DNA of 64,000 nt from Ipomoea triloba (taxonomy: Eukaryota; Streptophyta; Magnoliopsida; Solanales; Convolvulaceae): contig NC_044917.1 in NCBI RefSeq assembly GCF_003576645.1, forward strand, positions 9,706,304 to 9,770,303, written 5' to 3'. Every line of letters begins with the position of its first letter. Within the stretch, counting starts at the first letter, position 1. The notes under the pieces are model-generated. The model did not search any database. It saw only the letters and a list, made by a program, of their open reading frames with translations, and was not told where the DNA came from. Positions 12,506-24,209 of the stretch are shown here, piece by piece. The translations under genes and the position numbers were made by a program.

Positions 12506-15500
12506 CTAAAGCTTTAGCACTAGTCCAATTGGACAATGATCACTGCCACCAACATCTGGGACAATGTATGAGTCATAAACCTTGTCCGCAATGGATTCTG
12601 ATACCAGGAAATAGTCAAGCCTCCATCCTGATGGATATAAAGGGACAAATTCTAATTGTTAAACTTCATACTAAAAGGATGAAAGACAACAGATCAGAAT
12701 GAGATTAACAGAATTATCAATCATTGGCTTCAAATTTATCATTTATATAATCTATTTGGCAATTTGCTAGTCATTAATCAAACAAACTCTTCTTTTTTTC
12801 ACTTTTTTTTGCAGGTCATATAAAATGGGACAGGGAGTACTAGTGTTGTCCCCTGTATGCACTGTTATATGAGTCCATATATATATAAATCAAATTAATA
12901 TATAAAACAAAGTAAATGAGACTCTAGAAGGGAAGGTGTCAAAACCTTTATTAGTTTTACGTCCTCCATGCCTGTATCCCCAATAAGTATATCCAACAAC
13001 ACCTGGATGCTGTTTCCGAAACGTGTCTACAAATCCCCTCTTTAAGAAGTTTGTTTCAAACGATTGTCTTTCCTCGTCTGTAAAACCTGCACTTCTTTTG
13101 TTTCCCTTAAGAAACAAAAGTCAGAAATGATTGTACAGAATGTTCTTGGTATAGTTGGACACTACGAGTTGCACTCTGAAGAGAATCAAATTATCAAAGG
13201 AATTACTTACTGCAGGATTGTAGATGTCTATCTCTTCATGAGCACAGTTCAGATCACCAGTTAGAATAACAGGTTTTGACTTTTCTAATTCCTGTAAAGC
13301 ATCAGAAGCAAACCACAGTATATCATAAAGTCTCAGAAAAAGAATGCTTGAGCGTGAACGCATAATTTTCCATTACTGAAATAGTAAAAGAAAATTGGCA
13401 CAAAATGGAACAAGAGATCAATACTATCATCCACGCTTCTGAACAAGAAAGCTAAGAGAAGGGCAAAGGGAAGCGAAACAACTAAAAGCAACATATATGT
13501 ATAGAAAAATCTAGCTAGTACCAAATTACAATTTAACTGAAAATTCAGTTCCACTAGTAACAGCCCATAATGTTACAAAACAAATATAGTTAAAAATATT
13601 GCATAAATAAATGGATCCTTACTTTAACATAATCGCTGAGAGAAGGGTCCCACTGTGTGGTTCTATATGACTGCCAAAGAACAACATATATTTCAAATTT
13701 TCTAGTGATAAGATAAACAACAAAAAAAAAAAGAAAAAAAAAAAAGAGCAATATATCAATGCAATAGATTACCAATCGTCTTAGGCCATCACCAGAATTA
13801 GGAACATATGCAGTCAATAGATAAAAATCATCAAATTCCACTGTAACAAGCCTCCCTTCTGAATCATGATCTATGATGCCTAGACCATATTTTACAGAAA
13901 GTGGTTTAATCTGTCAACAAAAAGCACAAAGAAAAGTGCAATAAATTCTTGGCCAGCAAAGTTATAGAACCAACAGGCATAATTTACTTATAAATGGGTC
14001 CATCACCAAAAAAGTATCATGCCTGCATTATAACGAGTAACAAGGAGGATGTTTGAGTCTTTGAGAAATTTCATTCAAGCTCAATAGCGAATATTTCAAT
14101 AACAGTCTTTCCTACTTTGTTGCACTTGCTTATGTGAGACATGAAAGAAGATTAGATGATGACATCTCTCCTTCGGGAAAGTTGCAAATTGCACACTTGT
14201 TTCTACTCAGTCATCGATTAAGAGCATATCATTAAAAATACATATGTATATCAGGATGTTCGGAGCCCTTGTCTCTTTGCTTAGTATCTTGGAATATATT
14301 TCAAGTGAGTCTGCTAATGTTCTTTTTATTAATTCTCTTGGATCTGAAGGTCCTTATACTTCTGTACCAGTATATAGCCACCCTTTATATACTGAATGTC
14401 CAGAAATCTGACATTAACTTCAACCATTTGAAAGTAAACACTTATTTTTGGTATGGTATTAGACACCAAAATACAACTAGGAGCATCCGAAATGACATGA
14501 GGAAGAAGTCCTTCAAACAAGCCTGCTTAGAGCATAGACAATCAAGGAAAGCTTTGTTTTAGCTTATTGAGATTTAAGAACTATATTATTTCAGTGCCAA
14601 CTAAAGCTCTGCAGATATAAGTTTCCTATAGAGAAGGGTCATATAATTCTACTGGAGAATGGTGCTTTACACAAAATTGTAACACACCCCAATATTTGAT
14701 CAAAACATAATAAGATAAATAAAGGAGAGTATTGACCAATTAGCACGCATAAAATGAAGATTTTGACTTTGGCCTAGAAACTTGGATCAGTATCCATTCA
14801 AGAATATCATATAATTTCCTGAAATACTATTTCACCTATTAACTATATCCAATAGATAATGGTGGGTGCAATTCGGATACTGCCAAAATTCTATTTGCAA
14901 CTTGCAAGCACCCATAAAAAGTAAGAATAGATTGGTTGAGAACATGGTAAATCCAGTTCCACTTCACCCAAAAAATCTGAATATGAATGGAAATGGAATT
15001 TAGATTCAAGACAGTCAAATCAAAGGGTCTGATCTGATCTACCAAACATTATACTTGTGTATTAGTAAACACCTTTTCCCCTTATAGCATTAGACACCTA
15101 TGCCTTCTAGGCTTCTAGTCCTTCTGTCTACCAAAGATACACCTCAACTTGCAAGTCTTTGTTCACCTCCAACATTCAACCCCAAGTGCGAGCACTTTCT
15201 AACTAATTTCTTTTTCTAGCAACTATTTCAGAATGCATTGAAGTTGGTTTTTGTTTCAATCTGAACCAATCCAAACATATCAACAAATCAGACCAGTTTT
15301 GGACTTTTGGGTCATATTTTTTAGGGAAAAGGGTCAAATAAGTCCTCCAACATTACCTAAGGAGTCAATTAGGCCCCCGAACATTTTAAAGTAGCAATTA
15401 AGCCCATCAACATTATATTTTGATGCAAAAAAGTTCATAAACCTGTTAATGACCTGTGATCACAGGTCATTGAGATTCCGGCCAAATTTTCGGCACACTC

Positions 15501-18500
15501 CGGCCATATTCCGGAACAAAAGTCTCCGGCGACCATCGAACGGTCGCCGGTGACTCACTGGAGAAGGCAACCACTGGGTTGACTTTTCCGGTGAGCTCGG
15601 TTGCCTTCTCACAGTCCTCACCGGAGGAGGCGACCTTCTGGGTCGCCTTCTCACTGTGAGAAGGCAACCCACACCGGAGAAGGTGGTTGCCTTCTCCAGT
15701 GAGTCACTGGCGACCGTTCGATGGTCGCCGGTGACTTTTGTGCCGGAATATGGCCGGAGTGTGCCGGAAATTGGCCGGAATCCCAATGACCTGTGATCAC
15801 AGGTCATTAACAGGTCTATGGACTTTTTTGCATCAAAATACAATGTTGAAGGATTTCATTGCTACTTTCAAATGTTCAGGGGCCTAATTGACTCCTTAGG
15901 TAATGTTGGAGGGCTTATTTGACACCTTTCCCTATTTTTTAAGAACAAAAAATGTTTGATGCATCAGTTTCAACAAAACCAAGCACTTAGACATTCCAAT
16001 TTAGGTCTAAGTTTGAGAAGTGAATGAAAATTATTATAGTTAATGCAACACGATGTTCAAACCTAGAAGGGTACATGCCTCCTAATTAAGGTGCTCCTTA
16101 TCACTCTGTAGGGAGAGAGAGAGAGGGAGGTGGGAGGTGGGAGGGGAGGGGGGCGTTGGAGAAAAAAGAGGGAAATTTTGCCATAATATATTAAAGAATG
16201 AGGAAAATCTATGTCCACTCTTTGATGATGGTAATTATGTGGACCACATGAGTGAACTGGTAGGCTTGTATGTACATCTAAAAATAGGACTGAAGTAGAT
16301 AGAATGTACCATAGACAACTTTTGTGTAGGGAGAATCCTTTTAGAGGGGAAATAAAGTTAGGAATAAGACTTCGAGATATAACATTTATGGTCAATTCTT
16401 AACTAAAGAATTATATAAAAGAATACGAAAGCAATTTAATTACATGCAAAGATGTAAAATCTACGTTCTGAAGAAATTAATAAGTGCAAAAGATTGGGAA
16501 AAGCAAAACTTACCCGAGAAATGATAGCAGTACCAGAATATCCAAGCTTAGAGACACTGCATGTCCAAAAGCTATTATCATATCCATCTACAAGACTCTC
16601 TTTAATTACCTGAACATCTTTTTCCTGTATTTAAAGTGAAACTGCTCAGAATTTTGCAATTACTTGGAGAGAGTGAGAGACAAAGAACTTCTACCTTTTT
16701 TTTTTGTAAAATCCACAAGATATGATAGTGCACAACACCCCATACTTTCAAGTAAAATAATGGGCAGTTGCTAAAGCCCCAATAGTTATTTGTCAATGTA
16801 TTAATGTTTCACTCTACTCTTTAACTCCAAAAATAACAACTCAAGGTACATTGGTTGATTTGGTTCCACCCAATAAAAGCTTCAATGAACACAAACTCAG
16901 CCCAAAACTCTAATAAAACTCCAACTATCCACCCCCTTGCCCATGAGTAGGTTGGAATAGCAATAGTACTGAATATATAGGAGATAACCAGGAGAAACCA
17001 GAAATTATACAGATACGGCACTTGAATTGCATATTAAAACACTTTGCTTAAATATGTTTCCATTACAAACACTCTTACTCCCATCCAATTTCAAAATAAG
17101 CATCCTACACAAGACTCCAAACTTGGGAAACAAACACTATATTATATCATAGGTGCCCCCTGCCCCCAGGTCACAGCCCAGAAGGGGGTATTAAAGCTTC
17201 TGACAGATACTGATTTGTTACAAGGTACTACAAGAACTGAATTTCAAGTTAGCATTAAGAAGATGATAGATTAGGGATAATCAGCATAGAAAAATATTCT
17301 AGGCTTCTAGCTCTCAAATTACAATCAAGAAAGAGGATTGGCAATTACTTCGTATAATTTTATGTTTTGAATTAAATAAGTAACGACTAACAAGAGTATC
17401 TGTATAACTGCATTGTAGTTTAGAACACATTTATTCTGGCCCAACTGCACCAGAATAGGAGTTCCCATGATAGGGCATCTTTTAGAAAAAATAAAAAAGC
17501 ATAGAAGAATGGCAATGTTATCTAATACTAGGGTGACGTAGAACTAGCCTGCAATTTAGTCTCCTGCAAGCACAAAACATCAAAGTCTTCTCTTTGTGCA
17601 AGTTGCTTTATGCAAAGGCTCTCCAACTTCAGCAAACCTCTCAAGCCATTTACATTCCATGACATTAACTTCAAAGCTTTATGACTACCAGTAAGAGGAG
17701 GAGGCCTCATAGTTTTGGGATTGTATGCAATCCACCCATCCTGTGGCTTCTTGTGAGCAAAAATTGTCCAAGGTTCATCATGATTTACAGAAAGATTAAC
17801 ACTCTCAGAAATGACTTTCTTTTTAGCTTGTACCTTCCTCTTACCTAGATGTTTGAGACATCATATTAATTACCTGAGTCAATCAATAGGTGAATGCACA
17901 ACAAAGCAAAGTACAAGAGATCAACAACAGGGTAAACTAAAAGCACCTCCCACCACATTGGACTCCACCAAGAGTTCTTGATCCTTTCTTTGTTGCTCAT
18001 CTTTAATATCAATAGGATCTTGCTCTACTCTTTTCTTAGTTCTTTTAATTTGAGAAACTTCTGAAGCAACATTTATACTTAGGACATCTTTAGTTGAGAC
18101 TCTTTTGGAGTTCCTCTTTGAAGTGTTTTCAGCAATATCTGAAAGCTTCTCTTCAGGATATACCTGATCTTCCACTTCCAGGGATCCATTACCTGGATTC
18201 CAAGCAGTTAATTAGCAGTCAATCTTATATATATTGTCTTTCTAGCAAGTAGCAACATAGAGATGAGGACAGGAAATTAAATGCACCCAAGAGTAACTGA
18301 ATTTATAATTTTTTTTAAAAAGGTGCTGGTTCATGGGCTATATTCATGATTGAAGGATACCATTTTTCGTGTCATTCAGGAAACTCTTGTAGGCCAAGAC
18401 AAGCTCATGCTTGGAACCTCTAGCAGGAATTCCAGCACTCCTACACATTCCAAAGTTAGATGATAATCTCAAATATGATTGCATACTGCTATAAATGGTT

Positions 18501-18947
18501 AGCCAGCCCCAAAAAGCCAAAACTTATTTGATTTCACCCCAATGATACCAAAGGTAACATTTCTAAAATATGAAACTAAAAAATTACAGAGTAATATAAG
18601 TACAGACATAGGAACTTCCAGTCGAAATCATAGTATATTCATATAATAGCATTTACCTAAGCTTTAATCTGAGTTGTTGAACAGTCATTTTCGTTACACT
18701 TTCAATATCATCCACATCATCTTCAAAACCGCTTTCACAACTCTCCTACATTTAAAAGAAGCATTGCGTAACAAAACACTAAAAGAACAGAACAAGACTT
18801 CGCAAAACCACACAGAAGCTTCAAGCTTGATCAGGAAAAGCTTCTAACCTTGGCAGTGGCTTTCCCAGGCCAAGATGATTCAACGCTCGGAACTTCACTC
18901 GGTTTCGCAGCAGCGGAGGAACTCGAAAGCCGTCTTTTCGGAGCCAT
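12506..18947 (-). CDS. ARP: SAP-domain AP endonuclease (apurinic endonuclease-redox protein, ARP type)
   Basis: Cleaves DNA at abasic sites in base-excision repair (exonuclease III/APE1 family). Eleven minus-strand exons join in frame: 18849-18947, 18657-18745, 18361-18440, 17947-18192, 17549-17844, 16514-16624, 13773-13910, 13623-13670, 13211-13291, 12946-13105 and 12506-12627, giving 489 aa. A SAP DNA-binding motif is at about 53-85 ([22 protein letters not shown]), followed by a Lys/Glu-rich linker with basic patches. The nuclease domain runs from about 228 to 489: WNVNGLRG (233-240), LQETK with catalytic E265, [17 protein letters not shown] (from G380) and GSDHCPIG with H479. SAP plus nuclease is the plant ARP layout. 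All introns are GT-AG except 16625-17548, which starts GC. ATG is chosen at 18947 because it gives [13 protein letters not shown] with a clean first exon. Intron 13911-16513 contains a foldback transposon. Confidence 0.95.
15323..15933. mobile_element. 611-bp foldback transposon (long inverted repeats), MULE-like
   Basis: The left arm starts AGGGAAAAGGGTCAAATAAG and the right arm ends in its near complement. The arms pair for roughly 280 bp each with few mismatches, leaving only a short centre near 15615-15690. Each arm itself contains the palindrome GACCTGTGATCACAGGTC. The flanks carry ATTTTTT on both sides, a possible 7-bp target duplication, though low in complexity. There is no coding capacity. 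It lies in the largest ARP intron, so the ARP pre-mRNA would carry a very long hairpin. Confidence 0.88.
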
Positions 18948-19730
18948 TGCTCTCAATTTTACAGAAAACAGCCCCTCAATTTCTCGATTCTTTGAAACAA
19001 CTGCAATACTATAGCATCAAGAGCCCCAAAAAAGGCTACAATTTACAACATAAAACAAAAATTAAAGGAAAAAATTGGCAATTTTGTGAGCAATTCCTGT
19101 AATGTATGAACAAATATAAGCATAGGGTCATACTTTCTGAGACTGAGAGAATAGCAGCAACCTATCTTCAATACTTGTAGCATTTGCCTGTGTAGAAGGA
19201 GCAGCAACGTTGTAGATGAACCGCCAAAAGCGAGGGAATGAGAGGCAAACTGGAAAAAATATGCTTATAATTACAAAAAATAATAATAATAATAATAATA
19301 ATGTATAATCGTAATTAACAAAAATTATAAAAATGTCAAAATGTTCTTTCATTTTCATTGATTTTATAATTGTGCATTTAAAAATAATTGTCAGTGTATT
19401 CGTGGATAATTAAAAGTGTATTTTGAAACTCTTCTTCTTCTCTCATGTATTTTGAAACTCTTGTGCACAGAGGAAGAAGGTGATGAGAATTGTGTCTTCC
19501 GTGCATTCAAAGCATTTCCAAATGCAATATCATGCATTTTTAAATGCACTCTCGTAATTACATAAAATTACAAATGTTACAATGTTTTTTTTCTCTTTTT
19601 TATTGATTTTCAACCTTTGATCATTTTTAGATGAACGGACTAGATTTGTGTGCATGTTCACACTTAGAAAGCCATTCGTACCAAAACCAAGCCCAATATA
19701 TAATAGATTTCATAGTGTAATTGTTGAATA
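18948..19730. other. ARP upstream region (5' UTR and promoter), repeats further out
   Basis: DNA directly upstream of the ARP start codon. It should hold the 5' UTR and promoter, but no clear TATA element was fixed. An (AAT)n run lies near 19279-19304. From about 19370 to 19680 the phrases GTGCATTTAAAAATAATTG and TTTCAACCTTTGATCATTTT resemble the repeat at 60770-60960, so this is likely related transposon DNA. Confidence 0.5.
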
Positions 19731-19734
19731 GGAA

Positions 19735-20800
19735 TGACAATGGGTTGAGTCTCAAGAAGGATTACATCATCACCCCAATTCACCTTATATTTTCTCCACC
19801 CATCTCCGCATCCAACTCGCATCAAATGGACTTTTTCAAAACCCACCCCTACCCCATTAGGTGCAGGTGGACAAATTATTGTGTGGATCATAAATGCAAT
19901 ATACATTTTTAATATATTAAAAGTACATTATTTTTCTATTGAATATACATTATTTGATAATATATAAAAACTCATGTAATTTCAAATAATTTACGTTATG
20001 TATATAAATAATGTCTTTTAGTATATTAAAAATGCACTTTTTATTTATGGTTCACACAAATGTGTGGACCATGGTCCATTGAATAATAATTAGTGCAGGT
20101 GCCCAAAAAAGAATCAATCATTATTGCATGGACCATGGTACACTCAGCTGTGTGGACCATAAATAAAAAGTACATTTTTAATATATTAAAAATACTTTAT
20201 TTTTGTACATAAAGTACATTATTTTATAGTACATTATTTAAGTACTAAAAGTACATTATTTTATATATACTATCAAATAATATACCTTCAATACAAAATA
20301 ATGTACTTTTAGCATAATAAAAATGTACTTTATATTCATGGTCCACACAATCATTTGCCAAAAAGAATATCACCACTTACCTTGTTAAAAAATTATAAAA
20401 TAATATTTAAATTACTTACACATAATAAAATAATAAAATTCACTAAATATATTAAAATATAAAATAATAAAAATATTCAAATACAATAACAGAATTGTTA
20501 ATTTTTAAAAAATAAACTTATTAATTTTGAACTAAAAATAGTAAAAAGTTAATAAAAGTTATAGAATCGTTTATAATTAGCTACATAATAATATTTATTT
20601 TACTATATTTATATACATGGGATGGATCAGGTGAGATGTTTGACGAGTTTCGTACATAAAATTCAAACCCAACCCGACTCACCGCGGGTTTAATTTTGTT
20701 AAGACCAACATCCGATCCACCACCCCCAAAAAATCTTATCCATGTGAGGTAAATTCGGGTGGATATTCACGGGACATATTGAAATTGTCATCATTAATAT
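19735..20800. mobile_element. nested non-autonomous DNA transposon remnants
   Basis: Outer ends resemble hAT-type termini: AATGACAATGGGTTGAGTC near 19735 and the complementary-style AAATTGTCATCATT near 20787-20800. Inside are two A+T-rich elements with ends built on the palindromic phrase TGTGTGGACCAT / ATGGTCCACACA (about 19876-20060 and 20119-20357), with many AAAGTACATTATTTT repeats between. The same phrase recurs near 38520 and 50510. Borders are approximate and no coding potential is visible. Confidence 0.45.
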
Positions 20801-20908
20801 TATACGAATATTGTGTTAGACTAAACTATAAAGTACATATGATAAATAGATATACAATTTTAAACAAATTAACAATTTAATTATCAATTGTACATGAAAC
20901 TATATTAG

Positions 20909-21060
20909 TTTTCGCCAATGACCTTGTGGTCTAGTGACACCCGGTGTCCTGATTAACATTCTCACATGAATGATGGGAGTGGGTTCGAGTCTCAGTGGAG
21001 GTGCTTCAGTAGCAAATAACTAATTACAAAATAACTCATTTGTTTTACATAAATAATCAT
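20909..21060 (+). mobile_element. tRNA-derived SINE, family member 1
   Basis: The A-box-like TTGTGGTCTAGTGACA and B-box-like GGGTTCGAGTCTCAG are spaced as in tRNA-derived SINEs. The same sequence, in reverse orientation, occurs at 22882-23039 with a clear TSD, which confirms the family. 3' end and target duplication are not sharp here. Confidence 0.7.
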
Positions 21061-21528
21061 CACCATAATAAGAGAGCTTTTATGAGTAATTTTCTCCACA
21101 CTACATATCACCACCTTATTTCTTCTTCATGAGACTTTAAGAAGACACTTAAAGATCTAAAACAATATCCAAACTAGTGGAACATTCGCTTAATTGGCTC
21201 AATGCCTAAAATTTTCTGGATGAGTTAGTTCCATTTATGATTTTTTTTTTAATTATATTAACATTTTTACTATTAGTTTAATTTGATTATTTTTGTCCTT
21301 TTAACTTTTTTGAATAAACTAAAATCAGTCGAAAAACATCCAAAATGTTTCATATGAATAGAGAGTTTTTAAAATTGATGGTATTTAAACTTTTTGGACT
21401 GAATTTTGTCGATTTAAATATTTTGATGAAAAAATTGTTTCAATACCGGCTAATTAGGATTTAGGATGGTTAATGTAGTCAATACTTTTCATAATCTATA
21501 ATAGATTAGAAGTAGATTAGAGCATCAA

Positions 21529-21600
21529 TCCGTTGTAGTCTAGTCGGTTAGGATACTCGGCTCTCACCCGAGAGACCCGGGTTCGATTCCCGGCAACGGA
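21529..21600 (+). tRNA. tRNA-Glu (CTC), copy 1
   Basis: 72 nt that fold into a full cloverleaf. The acceptor stem TCCGTTG/CAACGGA pairs perfectly. The anticodon arm CTCGG-CTCTCAC-CCGAG gives anticodon CTC, which reads GAG. The T arm is CCGGG-TTCGATT-CCCGG. A and B boxes are intact, and there is no intron. CCA is not encoded, as expected for a nuclear tRNA gene. TTTT follows at 21609-21612 and can serve as pol III terminator. Confidence 0.97.
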
Positions 21601-22531
21601 AGTTTCATTGCTTTTCAATGTCTTATACTTGAGATGATTCAATGAGACATTTTTATTCTGCTATTTTTGTTATAGGCAATTGTAATCTATCAGGGATTAA
21701 TTAAATACTTAAGTAATAATACCAATAACCATATATACACAGTTACACATACTATTATTTGTCTTAATAAATATAATTAATCTAAACTAAACAAATTGAA
21801 GAAAGAAGTAGTTTTTTTTTTATTGTGTCATTGTGTGTCTAACTAAGATTTTTATTATTTGATTTGGTCCAACTTAATCCATATTTTAATCGATTATTGA
21901 TAAATGTAATATGTCTAAACTAAAAATAAAAAAATATTTTAATGTTTTGGGTTATGGTCGAGTTGAGCAAAGATTTTAATTTTTTTGGCACAGCATAATC
22001 AGACTCATATTTTAACTAGACTAGCACAATCAAGTTTAAATAATAACGAGTCAAACTTGTCCATTTGCCACCACTCAAATAGAAAGAGAAAGAGAGAACG
22101 GAACGTTAGAAAAGAATTCAAAATATGTCTTCAAAGTAAAAAGGTTAGAAGCCATTTTTCGCAAAAATGAATCATTTTTTTCCTTTGACCAAAATGAGTA
22201 TTGTTGACCTTATTTTCTATTGACATCTAAACATTAAAAAAAAAAAACTAAGGTTAGAAGTTTTTTTTTCGGATTTTCAAATGGGTCCTAAAATTAGCCA
22301 AAAAATTCAAAATATTTAATGTAAAGTGTGGTGAATTTTGATAAAAGTGATGGAATTTAAATATTTTGGATTGACTTTGGGGTATTTGAAGATTTAGAGT
22401 TACCAATAGGGATGAAAACATGAAAACAATGATGAAAATTGTTTCAATATCAGCAAACTAGGATAGTTGATGTAATGCAATATTTCTTATGTAACGTATT
22501 AATAATATCACAGAAGATCATGCACCGCCAA

Positions 22532-22603
22532 TCCATTGTAGTCTAGTTGGTTAGGATACTCGGCTCTCACCTGAGAGACCCGGGTTCGATTTCCGGCAAC
22601 GGA
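22532..22603 (+). tRNA. tRNA-Glu (CTC), copy 2, mildly decayed
   Basis: Same gene as at 21529 with a few substitutions. TCCATTG in the 5' acceptor strand creates an A-C mismatch against the unchanged CAACGGA. The anticodon stem has a G-T pair (CTGAG) and the T stem a G-T wobble (TTTCCGG). The anticodon is still CTC. It may be weakly functional or a pseudogene. Upstream flank resembles those of the other copies, pointing to local segmental duplication. Confidence 0.8.
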
Positions 22604-22881
22604 ATTTTAGCTTCTAGCCATGTCTTAACCTTCATTGACGCGATTTCAAGCCGACGGATAAGGGCTGTGTTCGCCTGTTCGGCCTTTGAATTCATCACAT
22701 TGACATTTCTAGTTTTAAAAGAACAGCAAAAGGATATGGATAGAGTGTGTCAAATGCTATTGACTTTATGGTTTATGAGATTTTTTATTTTTTGGATTGG
22801 GCTATGGAAGAATGGATTTAGTGTGTGAACTGTTTTTATGAGATTTTATTTTTGGTATATGGATAGTGTGTGAAATGTTTT

Positions 22882-23039
22882 TTTGAGTACTACTCATAGC
22901 TACTTTCTCAACCTACTGAAGCACAGTGAGTCAACAGTTGCCTCCACTGAGGCTCGAACCCACTCCCATCCCTCCCATCATCCATGTGGGAGTGTTAACC
23001 GGGACACCAGATGCTACTAGACCACAAGGTCATTGGCAA
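22882..23039 (-). mobile_element. tRNA-derived SINE, family member 2, with 15-bp target duplication
   Basis: On the minus strand it reads from a tRNA-like head (CCTTGTGGTCTAGTAGCA, then GGGTTCGAGCCTCAG) to a poly(A) tail near 22885. TGTGTGAAATGTTTT occurs at 22867-22881 and again at 23040-23054, a perfect 15-bp TSD. The element is repeated at 24404-24561 because of the 1,522-bp re-run. Confidence 0.88.
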
Positions 23040-23927
23040 TGTGTGAAATGTTTTGTTGTTCTTGTGTGCCAATTACCATGTAGTGCGATAATGGCGTTCG
23101 ATTACCATTCTAAATGAGTAGTCATAAGTTCGAACCTTGTTGGTAGGGGTTTAGATTTTTTGTGTTGAAAATGTTTGAGAGAGTATAAAATATATACTAT
23201 CATGAATATCAGCGGAGTTATCTCACATCTTATGTTTCAAGGGGTAATATTCTAAGACTTCTAAGTAAAATTTTGTCCAAAAAGTATAAGGTAGAAAATG
23301 ATACACTTATATCGATTAAATTCAAGAATCTAGGATGTGTCTTTGAATATGACCAATGCACCACCGCACTATATCAGAATTGAAACTTTGATATGTAAGC
23401 AAAACGTTAGAATTAATCAAAATATTCATCAGCTTTCCATACAAGCTACCTTATACTTCAACAGTAGTACATAGCAAAAACTATACTAAGTAAATTTTTA
23501 ATAAATTTGTCTAACTTTAGTGGGTTTATTGAGTCAAACTGTTAGATTTAATGTTTTACTCAATGCTCATAATTTTCTCATTAATGTTATTACACCATTG
23601 ATTTCTTTTACTATAATGATATTTTCGTTTTTTAATTATTGAATATTAATTTGATTTTTTTTTTGTCCAGCCAAAAGCATTGAAAATACTTCATGTGAAG
23701 GGTGGTGAATTTTTGGTAAAAGTGATGGAATTTAAATATTTTGAATTTAATTTAGTGGATTTGAAAATGTTGAGAGACGAAGAGGGATGAAAAAAATTGT
23801 TTCAATATCAGCAAATTAGGGTGGTTGATTTAGTTTTCAAAAAAAAAAAAAAAGGTGTTTGATGTAATGCAATCTTTCTTTTAAGTTTTAACGTATAAAA
23901 AATTTACAGAAAATAACAGAACATCAA

Positions 23928-23999
23928 TCCGTTGTAGTCTAGTCGGTTAGGATACTCGGCTCTCACCCGAGAGACCCGGGTTCGATTCCCGGCAACGGA
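23928..23999 (+). tRNA. tRNA-Glu (CTC), copy 3
   Basis: 72 nt, identical to the copy at 21529, with perfect acceptor, anticodon and T stems and anticodon CTC. The 5' flank (GTTTCAATATCAGC...) is shared in style with copies 1 and 2. Confidence 0.97.
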
Positions 24000-24208
24000 A
24001 GCTTTGCATTTTGGCTTACTGCAATGACACTATTCAAAACTGTCCGGTCCAATCATTGGCGGGAAGGAGTCTAGGGCTGTTCTCTCTCTCTCTCTTTTTT
24101 TTAATAATAATAATAAAGCATAGCCGCTGGTGAGGTGAACATTAAAAATTTTAACTTGAAATATGGTGGGGTTGGGTGGTTGAAACAGTTTTTTTTTTTT
24201 TTTTTTTT

Positions 24209-24209
24209 N
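24209..24209. other. assembly ambiguity (single N) at repeat junction
   Basis: An N follows a run of 20 T and precedes GAATTC, where the sequence restarts at 22688. The second copy has 19 T and then continues into new sequence. This is what an unmerged contig end in a homopolymer looks like. Confidence 0.95.

Larger units (their letters stand above)
22688..24208. repeat. first copy of a 1,522-bp direct repeat (probable assembly overlap)
   Basis: This segment, from GAATTCATCACATTGAC to a poly(T) run, is repeated at 24210-25731 at a constant offset of 1,522 bp with no difference seen. Even a 15-base A run is the same length. It contains a SINE and tRNA-Glu copy 3. The single N at 24209 sits exactly at the junction. 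Confidence 0.95.

Noticed and set aside
15460..15843. 127-aa minus-strand open frame rich in Arg/Pro/Ser
   Set aside because: It runs through the GC-rich arms and centre of the foldback element; the arms force an antisense-like symmetry. No homology or gene context.
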